DNA of 5,122 nt, taken from contig JALZUF010000263.1 of NCBI GenBank assembly GCA_023301785.1, positions 1 to 5,122 of the forward strand, written 5' to 3'. The position numbers and the translations under genes are program-made. Positions within the stretch are counted from its first letter, which is position 1, and each line of letters opens with the position of its first letter. The notes below the pieces were generated by a model. It was not told the origin of the DNA and did not search any database. It saw only the letters and a program-made list of their open reading frames with translations. This document shows, piece by piece, positions 4,950 to 5,122 of this stretch. This DNA comes from Alphaproteobacteria bacterium (GTDB lineage Bacteria; Pseudomonadota; Alphaproteobacteria; Micavibrionales; Micavibrionaceae).

Positions 4950-5122
4950 ATGGAAAAATTCATATACTGGGATAACAGCTTTAACGACGTCATTATCGTC
5001 AACCTCTTGATTGTGATCGGCCTATTTACTTGCTTACGTCTATTTTCTGGAACGATCTCTCACATCAACGCCTCCAAAGAATTACTTAAAAAAGACAATC
5101 CTGCTTTTGGCTTATCATTGGC
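4950..5122 (+). CDS. DUF350 / YjfL-like inner membrane protein (5' end only)
   Basis: The first 57 codons of a gene that continues beyond the window. The ATG at 4950 follows AAGAGGA (4933-4939) by ten bases. The protein has a short polar N-terminus, one membrane helix at about residues 13-33 (VIIVNLLIVIGLFTCLRLF), then a cytoplasmic-looking segment ending in ELLKKDNPAFGLSLA. The last block resembles the lead-in to the second helix of DUF350 (UPF0719/YjfL) proteins, in which a lysine-rich stretch precedes Asn followed by small residues and SLA. The family's biochemical role is not established. The assignment rests on that motif and helix placement only, because the remaining helices are off the edge. 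Confidence 0.65.
   Translation, partial: MEKFIYWDNSFNDVIIVNLLIVIGLFTCLRLFSGTISHINASKELLKKDNPAFGLSL

Overview
The window looks like chromosomal DNA from a moderately AT-rich Gram-negative bacterium, most likely an alphaproteobacterium. Supporting signs are an adrenodoxin-type [2Fe-2S] ferredoxin, an isocitrate dehydrogenase of the eukaryote/alphaproteobacterial class rather than the E. coli class, an AMIN-domain periplasmic amidase, and an outer-membrane-type lipoprotein signal. The exact lineage cannot be named from this stretch. No mobile element, CRISPR array, rRNA, tRNA or phage gene is visible.

Layout, left to right: (1) the 3' end of a ferredoxin gene (1-141, +); (2) amiC, a zinc N-acetylmuramoyl-L-alanine amidase (219-1541, +); (3) a 193-base AT-rich gap with phased A-tracts, a sigma70-like promoter and a structured leader, leading to a 70-residue lipoprotein gene (1735-1947, +) that ends in a strong intrinsic terminator (1974-2010); (4) a small three-helix membrane protein gene of unknown function (about 2064-2354, +) with no Shine-Dalgarno; (5) on the minus strand, icd (3542-4768) followed 11 bases later by an ErfK/YbiS-type L,D-transpeptidase gene (2397-3530), apparently one operon; (6) a 181-base divergent intergenic region holding paired dyads and promoter-like elements; (7) the 5' end of a DUF350 membrane protein gene (4950-5122, +, cut by the window edge).

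Three of the genes concern the cell envelope: the amidase cleaves peptidoglycan stem peptides, the L,D-transpeptidase forms meso-DAP linkages, and the lipoprotein looks abundantly expressed and outer-membrane bound. The lipoprotein ends in a C-terminal lysine, as Braun's lipoprotein does. The most interesting idea in the window is therefore that this small, coiled-coil-free lipoprotein could be an outer-membrane-to-peptidoglycan tether and a substrate of an L,D-transpeptidase such as the one encoded nearby. This is inference from terminal residue, size and context only. Everything else is ordinary housekeeping or envelope content, and I see no clearly new multi-gene system.
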